Shown here piece by piece: positions 34,212-42,428 of a stretch of 64,000 bases of DNA (position 1 is the first letter of the stretch; each line of letters begins with the position of its first letter). Origin of the DNA: Streptomyces sp. HUAS YS2 (GTDB taxonomy: Bacteria > Actinomycetota > Actinomycetes > Streptomycetales > Streptomycetaceae); assembly GCF_033343995.1 (NCBI RefSeq), contig NZ_CP137573.1:1674001-1738000 (forward strand). Direction: 5' to 3'. The translations under genes were made by a program, and so were the position numbers. Under the pieces are notes generated by a model. That model searched no databases. It saw only the letters and a list, made by a program, of their open reading frames with translations, and was not told the DNA's origin.

Positions 34212-35417
34212 GTGAAGACACAGCACGACGGCAACGAGAACATCAACGGCGACGGCAACGGCAACGGCGGCCGACGGGGCATCAGCCGCAGGACTCTGCT
34301 GGCCCGGACCGGAGCAGCGGCGGCGGCCCTCGCCGCCGGGCCGGTGCTCGGCGGCATCCAGCCTGCCGTGGCCGCGTCCTGGCGGGTTCCCGGCGAGGAG
34401 ACCCCGCACAAGCGGACCTGGATGTCCTGGCCGTCCAGCTACACGATCTGGGGCAACCTGCTGTCCAAGATCCAGGCCGACATCGCCAAGCTCGCCAAGG
34501 AGATCGCCAAGTACGAGCCGGTCGTCATGTGCGCGGACGGCTCGTCGGCCGCGTCACAGGCCAGGACCATGTGCGGGTCCACGGTCACGGTGATCGGCTC
34601 GGTCCCCGTCTCCGACTGCTGGATGCGGGACACCGGCCCGTTGTTCCGCCTCGACGGGGCCGGCGGCGTGGACGCCTTCGGCCTGAACTTCAACGCCTGG
34701 GGCGAGAACGCCACGAGCTTCTACGGCATCCCCGCCTCCGCCTACGACAAGGACCGCGCGGTCGCGCGGAACCTCACCGCCTACGCGGGCGTCCCGTTCG
34801 CGCAGGCGGCCGTGGTCGGCGAGGGCGGCGGCATCGAGTACGACGGCGACGGCACGCTGATGGCGACCGAGAGCTGCTGGGTCAACTCCAACCGCAACCC
34901 CGGCAAGACGCGGAGCCAGATCGAGGCGGAGCTGCTCGCCCGGTTCGGCGCCTCGAAGATGATCTGGCTGCCCGGAGTCACCGGGCAGGACGTCACCGAC
35001 GGGCACATCGACGGCACCGCCCGCTACATCGGCCCCGGCGTGGTCATGGTGCAACTGGCCGGCGCCGTACGGCCGGACGTCTGGACCGAGAACGCCCAGG
35101 CCATGCACGACGTGCTGGTGAACGCGACCGACGCCCGGGGCCGCCGGCTGCAGGTCCTCACCATCGAAGGACCCGACGTCCTGCCCCGGATCTCACGCGG
35201 CAAGCAGAGCCAGTTCCTCAGCTCCTACATGAACTGGACCGTCACCAACGGGGCGGTGATCACCGCCCAGTTCGGTGACACGGCGAAGGACGCCGCCGCG
35301 AGGACGGCGATCGCCTCGGCCTTCGGCCGGCCCGTCGTCCAGCTCAACCTCGACAACCTCTACGGCAACGGAGGCGGCGGCGCCCACTGCGTGACGATGC
35401 AGGAGCCCAACCACTGA
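34212..35417 (+). CDS. twin-arginine exported agmatine deiminase/PAD family protein (copy 5)
   Basis: 401 residues from the GTG at 34212, with AAGGAG nine bases upstream. The N-region is Asn/Gly-rich (NENINGDGNGNGGRRG), then a Tat signal ISRRTLLARTGAAAAALAAG with A-x-A near QPAVAA. Motifs: WMSWPSSYTIWG, DCWMRDTGPLFR, LNFNAWGEN, EGGGIEYDGDGT, NSNRNPGKT, DVTDGHIDGT and GGGGAHCVTMQEP. It groups with copy 2. It probably forms an operon with the NCS1 permease under operator F and ends at a hairpin. Confidence 0.88.
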   Translation: MKTQHDGNENINGDGNGNGGRRGISRRTLLARTGAAAAALAAGPVLGGIQPAVAASWRVPGEETPHKRTWMSWPSSYTIWGNLLSKIQADIAKLAKEIAKYEPVVMCADGSSAASQARTMCGSTVTVIGSVPVSDCWMRDTGPLFRLDGAGGVDAFGLNFNAWGENATSFYGIPASAYDKDRAVARNLTAYAGVPFAQAAVVGEGGGIEYDGDGTLMATESCWVNSNRNPGKTRSQIEAELLARFGASKMIWLPGVTGQDVTDGHIDGTARYIGPGVVMVQLAGAVRPDVWTENAQAMHDVLVNATDARGRRLQVLTIEGPDVLPRISRGKQSQFLSSYMNWTVTNGAVITAQFGDTAKDAAARTAIASAFGRPVVQLNLDNLYGNGGGGAHCVTMQEPNH

Positions 35418-35422
35418 TCGAA

Positions 35423-35453
35423 GCGCCCGGGCCTCGCTCCCAGGCCCGGGCGC
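35423..35453 (+). terminator. terminator hairpin after deiminase copy 5
   Basis: Perfect 12-base arms gcgcccgggcct (35423-35434) and aggcccgggcgc (35442-35453) with a seven-base loop begin five bases after the stop codon. They mark the right-hand end of the deiminase/urease region. Confidence 0.75.
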
Positions 35454-35520
35454 CCTCCGTCGGGGCCGCTCACCCAAGCGGACAAATCGTCATTCGGGTT
35501 GAACCGGCACGCACGTCCGG

Positions 35521-37368
35521 ATGATCCTTACCGTCATGCTTCCTGAAACCCTCGCGCCCGACGTGTCACGCCTGTCCGACTACGCGTACGACTGGGCCCT
35601 GGTCGACGTCGAGACCTCCGGTCTGATCGCCCGGCGTGACCGCATCCTGTCGATCGCGGTGCTGACCTTCGGGCCGGACGGCGAGCAGACCGGGGAGTTC
35701 AGCACCTTGGTGAACCCGGGCTGCGACCCGGGTCCCGTCCACGTCCACGGGCTCACCCCCGAACGCCTGCAGGGCGCCCCCACCTTCGACCAGGTCGCGG
35801 GACGCATCGGCGCACTGCTGCAGGACCGCGTCATGGTCGCCCACAACGCGCAGTTCGACTACGACTTCCTCGCCCACGAGTTCGGCCGCGCCCGGCTCCA
35901 CCTCCCTGTCACCCAGCGCCTGTGCACCCTCGCTCTGAACCGGCGGGTGGAGCCGCCCACCGACGACCTCAGCCTGGCGTCGCTGGCCGCCCACTACGGC
36001 GTGTCGCAGACACAGGCCCATGACGCGCTCGACGACACGCGCGTCCTCGCGGGGATCTTCCGCGCCTCCCTCGCGGAAGCCGTCCGGCTCGACCTCCCGC
36101 TGCCTCTGGTGCCCTGCCCGCCCCGGCAGGACCCGCAGTTCGCGCCCAAGCCGCCGAAGACCCCGTGCGCCTACCGGAATCCCGGCCGCTTCACATCCGG
36201 CGGGCCGCTCGTCCAGGGGATGAAGGTCGCCCTCTCGGGCGAGACCACCACCTCCCGGGCCGAGCTGGTGACTCGGGCCGTCGACGCCGGCCTGAACGTG
36301 ATGTCGACGGTCAGCCGGCACACCAGCGTCCTGGTCACCAATGACGGGACCTCAGGTTCGGCGAAGGCCCGGCGGGCGATCGCCGAAGGCGTCCCGGTCG
36401 TCGACGAGCACGCCTTCCTCGTCCTGCTGAAAGACGTGCATCCTGGCACGCCCCACGGCAAGCGGGCCTCGGGATCGCCCGCGACGGCCGTCGCCCCGGC
36501 CGCACCACCGTCTTCCCCGACCGTGCCCACACCTCCGTCGGTGCCGGCTCCCCGGGCGGAATCGACGCCCGCCGCCAAGCCGTTCGGCCGGCGCCGGGTC
36601 CTGGTGCTGGGCGGAACCCATGAGGAGGCCTCCGCCGCCCGGGCCAGGGTCGTCGAGCTGGGCTGGGCCGCCGCGATCAACCTCTCCGCGAGCGTCACCG
36701 ACATCGTCCTCCTCGCCGGCGGGGACAACGACCGCCGCATGCGCCGCGTCGCCTCGATGGGGCTGCCGGTCCACGATCCCGTGTGGCTCGGGGCGCCCGC
36801 TCCCCAGCCCGTCGCCACGCCAGTCCGGGGCGGTGCGCCGGCGGCCATCCTCCCCCGCGGCGGAGTCCTCGATCTGCCCGACCTCCCCGCCACGGCCCGC
36901 TGGCACGTCGGTGCCTCCTGGGCCCACCAGAGGAACTGCGAGATCGACGTCGTCGCGTTCGTCCTCGACGAGGAGGAACAGGTCTCCGGCGACGGCGACT
37001 TCGTCTTCTACGGCGCGCCGGAAAGCCCCGACGGCGCCACCCGGCTCCTCTGCGACGGCCCGACCGAGCAGAGCGTCACCCTCGATCTCACGGCGCTGCC
37101 GCCCGCCGTCCACCGGATCGCGATCGCCGCCGCCATCGACGGCGAAGCCACCTTCGGTGACATCGGAGCCGTCCAGATCACGCTCGCCCCGGGCAGTGAC
37201 GCACCGGCCGCTGCGCAGGCCGCCCTCGACGCCGCCACCAGCGAGCGCACCCTGCTTCTCGCGGAGATCTACCGCCGAGGTCCGCTGTGGCGCTTCCGCG
37301 CCGTCGGGCAGGGCTACGACCACGGCCTGGAGGCACTGGCACGCGGTTACGGCGTCGACGTCGCGTAA
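35521..37368 (+). CDS. DEDDh exonuclease - BRCT - TerD fusion protein
   Basis: 615 residues; MLPETL at 35536 is an alternative start. Residues about 25-195 form a DnaQ-like 3-5 exonuclease with ALVDVETSG, HNAQFDYDFL and HDALDDTRVL (DEDDh set). A BRCT domain follows (MKVALSGETTTSRAELVTRA, residues about 235-310), then a Pro/Ala linker, a second BRCT-like segment (RRVLVLGGTHEEASAARARV) and a C-terminal TerD domain (about 445-610: CEIDVVAFVLDEEEQV, DFVFYGAPESPDGAT). The fusion joins DNA-end processing with the tellurite-resistance stress family and might act in DNA repair or a defence-like stress response. Function not proven. Confidence 0.85.
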   Translation: MILTVMLPETLAPDVSRLSDYAYDWALVDVETSGLIARRDRILSIAVLTFGPDGEQTGEFSTLVNPGCDPGPVHVHGLTPERLQGAPTFDQVAGRIGALLQDRVMVAHNAQFDYDFLAHEFGRARLHLPVTQRLCTLALNRRVEPPTDDLSLASLAAHYGVSQTQAHDALDDTRVLAGIFRASLAEAVRLDLPLPLVPCPPRQDPQFAPKPPKTPCAYRNPGRFTSGGPLVQGMKVALSGETTTSRAELVTRAVDAGLNVMSTVSRHTSVLVTNDGTSGSAKARRAIAEGVPVVDEHAFLVLLKDVHPGTPHGKRASGSPATAVAPAAPPSSPTVPTPPSVPAPRAESTPAAKPFGRRRVLVLGGTHEEASAARARVVELGWAAAINLSASVTDIVLLAGGDNDRRMRRVASMGLPVHDPVWLGAPAPQPVATPVRGGAPAAILPRGGVLDLPDLPATARWHVGASWAHQRNCEIDVVAFVLDEEEQVSGDGDFVFYGAPESPDGATRLLCDGPTEQSVTLDLTALPPAVHRIAIAAAIDGEATFGDIGAVQITLAPGSDAPAAAQAALDAATSERTLLLAEIYRRGPLWRFRAVGQGYDHGLEALARGYGVDVA

Positions 37369-37371
37369 CCC

Positions 37372-37540
37372 CTAGGGCCGGCCGGACCCGTCGCTCGGGG
37401 GGAGAAGGGTGCGGTGGTGGCGGTAGAGGGAGCCGGCGCCGTTCGCCCGCGTCGAGTTCGCCGTACGCGAGCGGGGGCGGGGGTTCGCCGGGCGCGGGCA
37501 GCCGCAGCGTCCACAGCTCGACCTCGGGGCGGGGGGTCAT
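37372..37540 (-). pseudogene. frameshifted, truncated 4-phosphopantetheinyl transferase remnant
   Basis: ATG at 37540, in ATGA overlap with the MFS gene, opens MTPRPEVELWTLRLPAPGEP ... YGELDAGERR, the typical start of a Sfp-type PPTase. After ERR the similarity jumps one frame to GSLYRHHRTLL, then a TAG stop at 37372. The Mg-binding and catalytic parts are absent, lost at the junction with the convergent exonuclease-TerD gene, which ends at 37368. Confidence 0.7.
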
Positions 37541-38829
37541 GACCGTACGTCCTCGGCGGCCCGGCCCGGCCCTGAAGCGGACGTGCCGCCCGAGGCGGGG
37601 ACCACGGGTTCGGGGCCGGAGCGTCCGGCGCGTAGGGCGAGCGCGGCGAGTGCGATGACGAACGAGGCGAGGCCACCGGCGACGAAGCAGGCCCTGGCCC
37701 CCCATTCCGCACCGATCCGGCCCACGACGAGAGCGCCGACGGGGGTGGAACCCTGGAGGATCAGGGTGTAGAGGGCGAGGACCCGGCCGCGGTAGTGGGG
37801 ATCGCTGCCGAGCTGGATGCGGTGGTTGGCGGCCTGCGCGAAGTAGATCGAGGCTCCGCCGGTGAGGAAGAGCAGCACGACGGCAGCCGCGTAGCCGGGC
37901 GCCGCCCACCCGACCGCGGTCTCCAGGACCGCGAAGACCAGGGCCGATCCGGTGACCAGCCGCGCCGAGGGCCGTGACCTGCGGGCGGTGGTCAGGAACG
38001 CGGCGGCGAGCGAACCGGCGGCGAAGGCGGTGGTGAGCAGGCCGAAGGAGGCGGCGTCGGCGTGGAACACGGTCTTGGCGAGCAGCGGCAGGGTCAGCTG
38101 GAAGTTCAGCCCGAACAGTCCCACCCCGGCGACCAGGGCGAGCGGAACGAGCAGATCGGGGCGGTCGCGCACATGCCGCAGGCCGTCGGCGACCCGTGCC
38201 CGGCCGGCCGGGCGTGCGCCGCGGTGCAGTTCGTCCGGGCGCATGCGCCGGAGCGCGAGGACGGTCGCGGCGTAGCTGACCGCGTTGATGAGCAGGACCC
38301 ATCCGGTGCCGAAGGCGGTGATGACCAGTCCGGCGACGGCCGGCCCGGCCACCCGGGCCACGTTGAAGTACGCGGCGCTCAACGCGGAGGCGTTGGGCAG
38401 CAGTTCGGCGCCGACGAGTTCGCCGACGAAGGCCATCCGGGTGGGCACCTCGACGGAGTTGGCCAGGCCCAGGCAGAGCGCGAAGGCGTGGATGTGGCCC
38501 AGGCGCGCGGTGCCGGTGAGGACGAGGACCGCGAGGAGCAGGGCGAGCAGACCCGAGACGAGGTTGGCTGCGGTCAGCAGCGCCCGCTTGTCGTAGCGGT
38601 CGGCGAGCCTCCCTCCGTACAGCGTGAACAGCAGCATCGGGGTGAACTGCAGGGCGGTGACGGTGCCGAGGGCGGTCGCGGAGTCCCCCGTCAGCTCCAG
38701 GACGAGCCAGTCCTGGGCCACGACGGACATCCAGGTGCCGGCGACGGAGACGACCTGGCCGGTGGCGAAGAGACGGAAGTTGCGGACGCGGAGGGCGCGG
38801 AACGGATGGGTGGCGACGGTCGGTGTCAC
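37537..38829 (-). CDS. MFS exporter (EntS-like)
   Basis: 430 residues from the GTG at 38829, which overlaps the stop of the hydrolase gene (GTGA). Twelve membrane segments. The pattern FRNFRLFATGQVVSVAGTWM and GGRLADRYDKRALL near the N-terminus and HYRGRVLALYTLILQGSTPV in the second half are those of MFS_3/enterobactin-exporter-like proteins. It is coupled to an alpha/beta hydrolase upstream and a PPTase remnant downstream, a set that suggests a leftover of a nonribosomal peptide or siderophore locus. Confidence 0.88.
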   Translation of the reverse strand: MTPTVATHPFRALRVRNFRLFATGQVVSVAGTWMSVVAQDWLVLELTGDSATALGTVTALQFTPMLLFTLYGGRLADRYDKRALLTAANLVSGLLALLLAVLVLTGTARLGHIHAFALCLGLANSVEVPTRMAFVGELVGAELLPNASALSAAYFNVARVAGPAVAGLVITAFGTGWVLLINAVSYAATVLALRRMRPDELHRGARPAGRARVADGLRHVRDRPDLLVPLALVAGVGLFGLNFQLTLPLLAKTVFHADAASFGLLTTAFAAGSLAAAFLTTARRSRPSARLVTGSALVFAVLETAVGWAAPGYAAAVVLLFLTGGASIYFAQAANHRIQLGSDPHYRGRVLALYTLILQGSTPVGALVVGRIGAEWGARACFVAGGLASFVIALAALALRAGRSGPEPVVPASGGTSASGPGRAAEDVRS

Positions 38830-39758
38830 GGTGCGGCGGGTGACCGGTCGGCGGCGCCGAGGCACTCGTCGAGGAACGCCAGGGCGCGCAGGTGGTACGC
38901 GCGGGCGGCGGACCCGAGGCTGATGTTGTGGCCGGCCCCGGGAAGCCGGTCGACGAGGACACGCGGCGCGGCCGACAGCAGCGCGGTGAGTTCGGCGAGA
39001 TCCGCGTCGGTGTGCCGCCACCATGCCTCGTGCTCGGCGAACGTGAACCGCACGGGGACGCGCACGCGGGGCAGCAGCCGCGGGGCGAACGCCTCCCAGG
39101 CGCCGGCCGCGTCCCGCTCGCGCGGGGGCATCGGGGCGACGATCTGCTGCCCGGCCAGGAACGTGCCGGGCGGATAGAGGTGCAAGGGGCCCCAGTGCAG
39201 GTGGCGCAGGGCGGTGCCGTCGGGGCGGCGGAGGAGACGAGCCGCGTCGACGGCCGGACGGTGTCCGCAGCCGGACACGTCGAGGCCGAGGAACAGGCCG
39301 CGCGGCGCGCCGGCGGCCAGGGCGAGGGCGAGCTTGGCTCCGAAGGAGTGGGCGAGCAGGAACAGCGGGCCGCCGACGTACCGTCCGCGGGCGTCGTCGA
39401 GCGCGGCCCGGACCGTCTTCGCCTGGTCGAGCAGCGGCTGCCCCGCGGGCAGATGCGGGGCTGACGCCCCGTAGCCGGGGCGGTCGAGGGCGAGGACGGC
39501 GCAGCCGAGGCGGGCGCCGAGCGTCAGCAGGGACACGTCGGGGTGCGCCTGGCCGTCGAAGTACCCGGCCCGCATCCCGCCGCCGTGCAGGGCGACGATC
39601 GTGGCGCGGGGCGCGCTGCCGTCCGCGGGTTCGCTCAGCAGGGCGGAGAGCGGGAGCCCGGCCGCGTCGAGGGTGATCCGGCGCACGCCCGGGGAGAGCG
39701 GGCCGCCCCCGGGCGCGAGGGTCGTGGGGGCCGTGGGGGCCTGGGTCGTCTCTGCCAT
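38826..39758 (-). CDS. alpha/beta hydrolase
   Basis: 310 residues. Oxyanion region VALHGGGMRAGYF, nucleophile elbow AHSFGAK (Ser) and a late GAGHNIS (catalytic His) are in the right order for an alpha/beta hydrolase; PGYGAS sits before the elbow. Cytoplasmic. First gene of a coupled three-gene operon with the MFS exporter and PPTase remnant. Could be an esterase or thioesterase of a natural-product pathway. Substrate unknown. Confidence 0.85.
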   Translation of the reverse strand: MAETTQAPTAPTTLAPGGGPLSPGVRRITLDAAGLPLSALLSEPADGSAPRATIVALHGGGMRAGYFDGQAHPDVSLLTLGARLGCAVLALDRPGYGASAPHLPAGQPLLDQAKTVRAALDDARGRYVGGPLFLLAHSFGAKLALALAAGAPRGLFLGLDVSGCGHRPAVDAARLLRRPDGTALRHLHWGPLHLYPPGTFLAGQQIVAPMPPRERDAAGAWEAFAPRLLPRVRVPVRFTFAEHEAWWRHTDADLAELTALLSAAPRVLVDRLPGAGHNISLGSAARAYHLRALAFLDECLGAADRSPAAP

Positions 39759-40084
39759 GCGTGTCCGTCCTCGCTCTCGCGCTGCGGCGCGCCGGATTCT
39801 CAGGATCGGGCGCGCGCCCCGGGCCCTACAAGACGCCCCGGTTCAGAACTCCTTCAGGACTCCGTGAGCTTTCCGACGCCGGGCAGCGGCGTGTGGGGAG
39901 AGGTCCAGGGATGTGTCAGCTCCTGGCCGGAGCGCGGGCACCACGGCCTGGGGTCGTCACGGCCGAAGGCACCGCCGGCCGTCCCTGAGGCCGACGCTAC
40001 CCGGCACCCGGCGCCTCCGCCGCGCCGGCCGTCCGATCGACACCCTCTCCGGCGCACGCGAGCCGGACGGCCCGCGCGCGCCGG
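39759..40084. other. intergenic stretch without recognised features
   Basis: About 326 bases between the start of the hydrolase gene and the end of the next minus-strand gene. It should hold the hydrolase operon promoter (the bases just right of 39758). I see no gene, strong hairpin or repeat in it. Confidence 0.5.
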
Positions 40085-40759
40085 TCACCCCTCGGATCCG
40101 GCGCGGTCCATCCTGGCGGCCCAGCGCCGGTGGTCCGCGTCGGGGTCGGTGCGGGCGAGGCCGAGCGTGCGGTCGAGCAGGTCGTGCAGCCGTGACGGGT
40201 ACGACTCCCGAGCGTCGGGGAGCCAGTACAGGACTTGGTGGCGGAGCCGCGGGTCGGTGGCCTCCCCGTAGCCCCGCAGCAAGGCCTCCAGCCACGCTTC
40301 CCGCAGGCCCCGCGAGGCGTCGAGCGCGGGGTCTCGGGTGCCGTTCGGCGCGTAGGCGGGCGACCGGTCCGCGCTCAGCGGCACGCCCGCCCAGTACCAG
40401 GCGCGCAGCGCACCCGCGCGCTCGGCGTCGGTGCCCGACCGCAGGTACTCGACGAGCGCGGCCAGCACCCGGCGACGGCCGAAGGAGTAGAGCGCCGGTT
40501 CGACGAACCAGCCGCAGAAGCTGGGGTCCGGGTCGGCCACGGCGGCGGCCATGAGCGGGACGAAGAACCTCTCCGGCAGGCCGGCGCTCTCCCGCAGCGG
40601 CTTCCTCGACCGGCCGGCCAGGTGCCGTGCGCGTCTCGGGTCCGTCCCCTGCCCGTCGTCCTCGATCCCGAGGAGCCGGGCCACCTCCGTCGCGCACGCC
40701 AGGAACGCGCGCGCCCGCGCGGCGCGCGCCCGCGCCGTCGCCTCTGTCCCGTCGGTCAC
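40085..40759 (-). CDS. hypothetical helical-repeat protein
   Basis: 224 residues, no signal or membrane segment. The sequence is Ala/Arg/Leu-rich with paired helices (FFVPLMAAAVADPDPSFCGW, RRVLAALVEYLRSGTDAERA, LRHQVLYWLPDARESYPSRL) reminiscent of HEAT-like repeats. I do not recognise a family with a known role. It follows the YihY-like gene by 33 bases in the reverse direction and may stand alone. Confidence 0.7.
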   Translation of the reverse strand: MTDGTEATARARAARARAFLACATEVARLLGIEDDGQGTDPRRARHLAGRSRKPLRESAGLPERFFVPLMAAAVADPDPSFCGWFVEPALYSFGRRRVLAALVEYLRSGTDAERAGALRAWYWAGVPLSADRSPAYAPNGTRDPALDASRGLREAWLEALLRGYGEATDPRLRHQVLYWLPDARESYPSRLHDLLDRTLGLARTDPDADHRRWAARMDRAGSEG

Positions 40760-40792
40760 GGCGCCATTCTGGTCCGCCTCGACGACCGCGGC

Positions 40793-41659
40793 CTAGGGGG
40801 TGTCTTCCGGCGGCTGGTCCGGGGCCCGCTCGTCGGGGCGGCCCAGGTAGCGGCTGATCGTCGGCTCCTCGGCGAGTACGGCGCCGATGGTGAACGCGAA
40901 GGAGACCGCGGCGCACACGACGATGAGCCAGGACAGCAGGGTGAGGACCATGCCCAGCGAGCCGTACTGGGCCAGGGCCCGGTTGAGCGCGCCGGGCATG
41001 TAGAGGCGCGCGGTCACCGCGAGGGCGGTGGTGGCCGCGGCGGCGAGTACGGCTCCTGGGAGCAGGGGCATCCACGGCACCCGGTTGGCGAGCAGCAGGT
41101 GCTGGGTCCAGAGCCACACCCCCGTGCTGACGACGAAGAGCAGCGGGGTGCCCAGCCAGGCGCCCGCCCCGAAGCCGTCCCGGATCGGCGCCTGCAGCAG
41201 GACCACGAACAGCAGGGCCAGCAGCCACACCACCCACCGCCACGCCGACACGCGCGTCTTCGCCTTGGGCAGCCGCCAGGCCCGCTCGCAGACCCGGGCC
41301 ATCGCGCGGCTGCAGCTGGTCGCCGACACGAGCGCCAGCACGAGGCCCACGGCGCCGCTGGTCTCGCGCAGGGTGTCGTCGGCCGAGCCGTCGAGGACGC
41401 GGGTGAGTTCGTCGTCCGAAGCTCCGGTCAGTCCGAACATCGCGCGCAGGGACTGCTGAAGCTGGTCGCGCACCCCGACCGGGGCGAACGCCGCCACCGC
41501 GAACAGCAGCGGGACGGCGGCGAGGAACATCTGCGCGGCCAGCCGGGTGCCCGCTTCGAGCAGGTTCCCCGAGGCCAGCCGCGCCAGCAGCTCGGTGAGC
41601 ACGGGGAACCTGCGCTCGCCCCAGGAGCGCATGCGTCGCGCCCGGTCCACCCACGACAT
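40793..41659 (-). CDS. YihY/BrkB-like inner membrane protein
   Basis: 288 residues from ATG 41659 with CGGGAGG seven bases upstream; the open frame continues further but is not family-like. Six membrane segments, with FLAAVPLLFAVAAFAP, SRAMARVCERAWRLP and MPGALNRALAQYGSLGMVL matching the YihY/virulence factor BrkB family. It lacks the C-terminal hydrophilic extension seen in some members. Function unknown. Confidence 0.85.
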   Translation of the reverse strand: MSWVDRARRMRSWGERRFPVLTELLARLASGNLLEAGTRLAAQMFLAAVPLLFAVAAFAPVGVRDQLQQSLRAMFGLTGASDDELTRVLDGSADDTLRETSGAVGLVLALVSATSCSRAMARVCERAWRLPKAKTRVSAWRWVVWLLALLFVVLLQAPIRDGFGAGAWLGTPLLFVVSTGVWLWTQHLLLANRVPWMPLLPGAVLAAAATTALAVTARLYMPGALNRALAQYGSLGMVLTLLSWLIVVCAAVSFAFTIGAVLAEEPTISRYLGRPDERAPDQPPEDTP

Positions 41660-41812
41660 CCTGCCTCCCGGTCGCCCTGCTCCGAGCCTTTCGTCACGGG
41701 CCACGGGCGACCACACCTGGCCCGCCGAAAGAGTGAGGGCGGCCGACGCATGGCGCCGCTCTGGCTCACCGACGGCGCCGATCGACACCACCCGGCGCCA
41801 CTATGGCTTGCC

Positions 41813-41844
41813 ATGGCGCCATTGTGATGCCAAGATGGCGCCAT
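41813..41844. promoter_or_regulatory. twin ATGGCGCCAT palindromes at an RHH gene start
   Basis: The 10-bp palindrome atggcgccat occurs at 41813-41822 and 41835-41844, 22 bases apart (two helical turns); the second contains the ATG start. A partial copy (ggcgcca) lies just upstream near 41795. Ribbon-helix-helix proteins bind such spaced repeats cooperatively, so autorepression is likely. Confidence 0.7.
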
Positions 41845-42319
41845 GGACCTGACCCGGTACATCGATCACCTCGGCGACGAGCTCGCCGTCGCCGCCCACG
41901 CGGGCGGCGACGAGGCTCGCGCCCTGGCGGAACGACTCATCGCAACGCTGGAGTCGGCCGTCCGGCTGACCCTCCTCGACGCGCTGTCCGCCGCCGCCGA
42001 GGAGATCACCGGCGAACTGGCGCCGGGCTCGGTGGGCATGCGGCTGCGAGGCCTGGAGCCGGAGTTCGTGGTCACCGCGGCTCCGCCGATGGCGCCATCC
42101 GTGGCACCACTGGCACCAAGCGCGCAACCCACGGTGGACGGTGACGGCGGCGGCACGGTCCGCATCGGCCTCCGGCTCCCCGCGCCCCTCAAGGCGCGCG
42201 TGGAGGAGGCGGCCGGCCGGCTGTCCCTGTCGGTCAACGCCTGGCTCGTCCAGGCCGTGGCCGCCGCCCTGGAGCCCACCGCGCCGCACGACCCCACGGC
42301 CGCGCACCGCACCGCATAG
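41843..42319 (+). CDS. ribbon-helix-helix (HicB/Arc-like) DNA-binding protein
   Basis: 158 residues. The N-terminal part (about 75 residues) is a helical segment (ARALAERLIATLESAVRLTL); the C-terminal part has a ribbon-helix-helix pattern, VRIGLRLPAPLKARVEEAAG then LSVNAWLVQAVAAAL, as in HicB-type antitoxins. No HicA-like toxin gene is next to it. Regulation through the ATGGCGCCAT sites overlapping its start codon is likely. It may also control the MMPL exporter 109 bases downstream. Confidence 0.8.
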   Translation: MDLTRYIDHLGDELAVAAHAGGDEARALAERLIATLESAVRLTLLDALSAAAEEITGELAPGSVGMRLRGLEPEFVVTAAPPMAPSVAPLAPSAQPTVDGDGGGTVRIGLRLPAPLKARVEEAAGRLSLSVNAWLVQAVAAALEPTAPHDPTAAHRTA

Positions 42320-42428
42320 CCACGCACAGCACCGCGCCACAGCACCGCCCTCAGAACGCACAGCACCGCGCCACACAGCACCGCGCCACCCATCCATCCC
42401 ACCTCCCACGGACGGGACTTCCTCCACC

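Noticed and set aside
42322..42391. Short imperfect direct repeats (cacagcaccgcgccaca) before the MMPL gene
   Set aside because: Simple low-complexity sequence in a small gap; no symmetry or regulatory sign.
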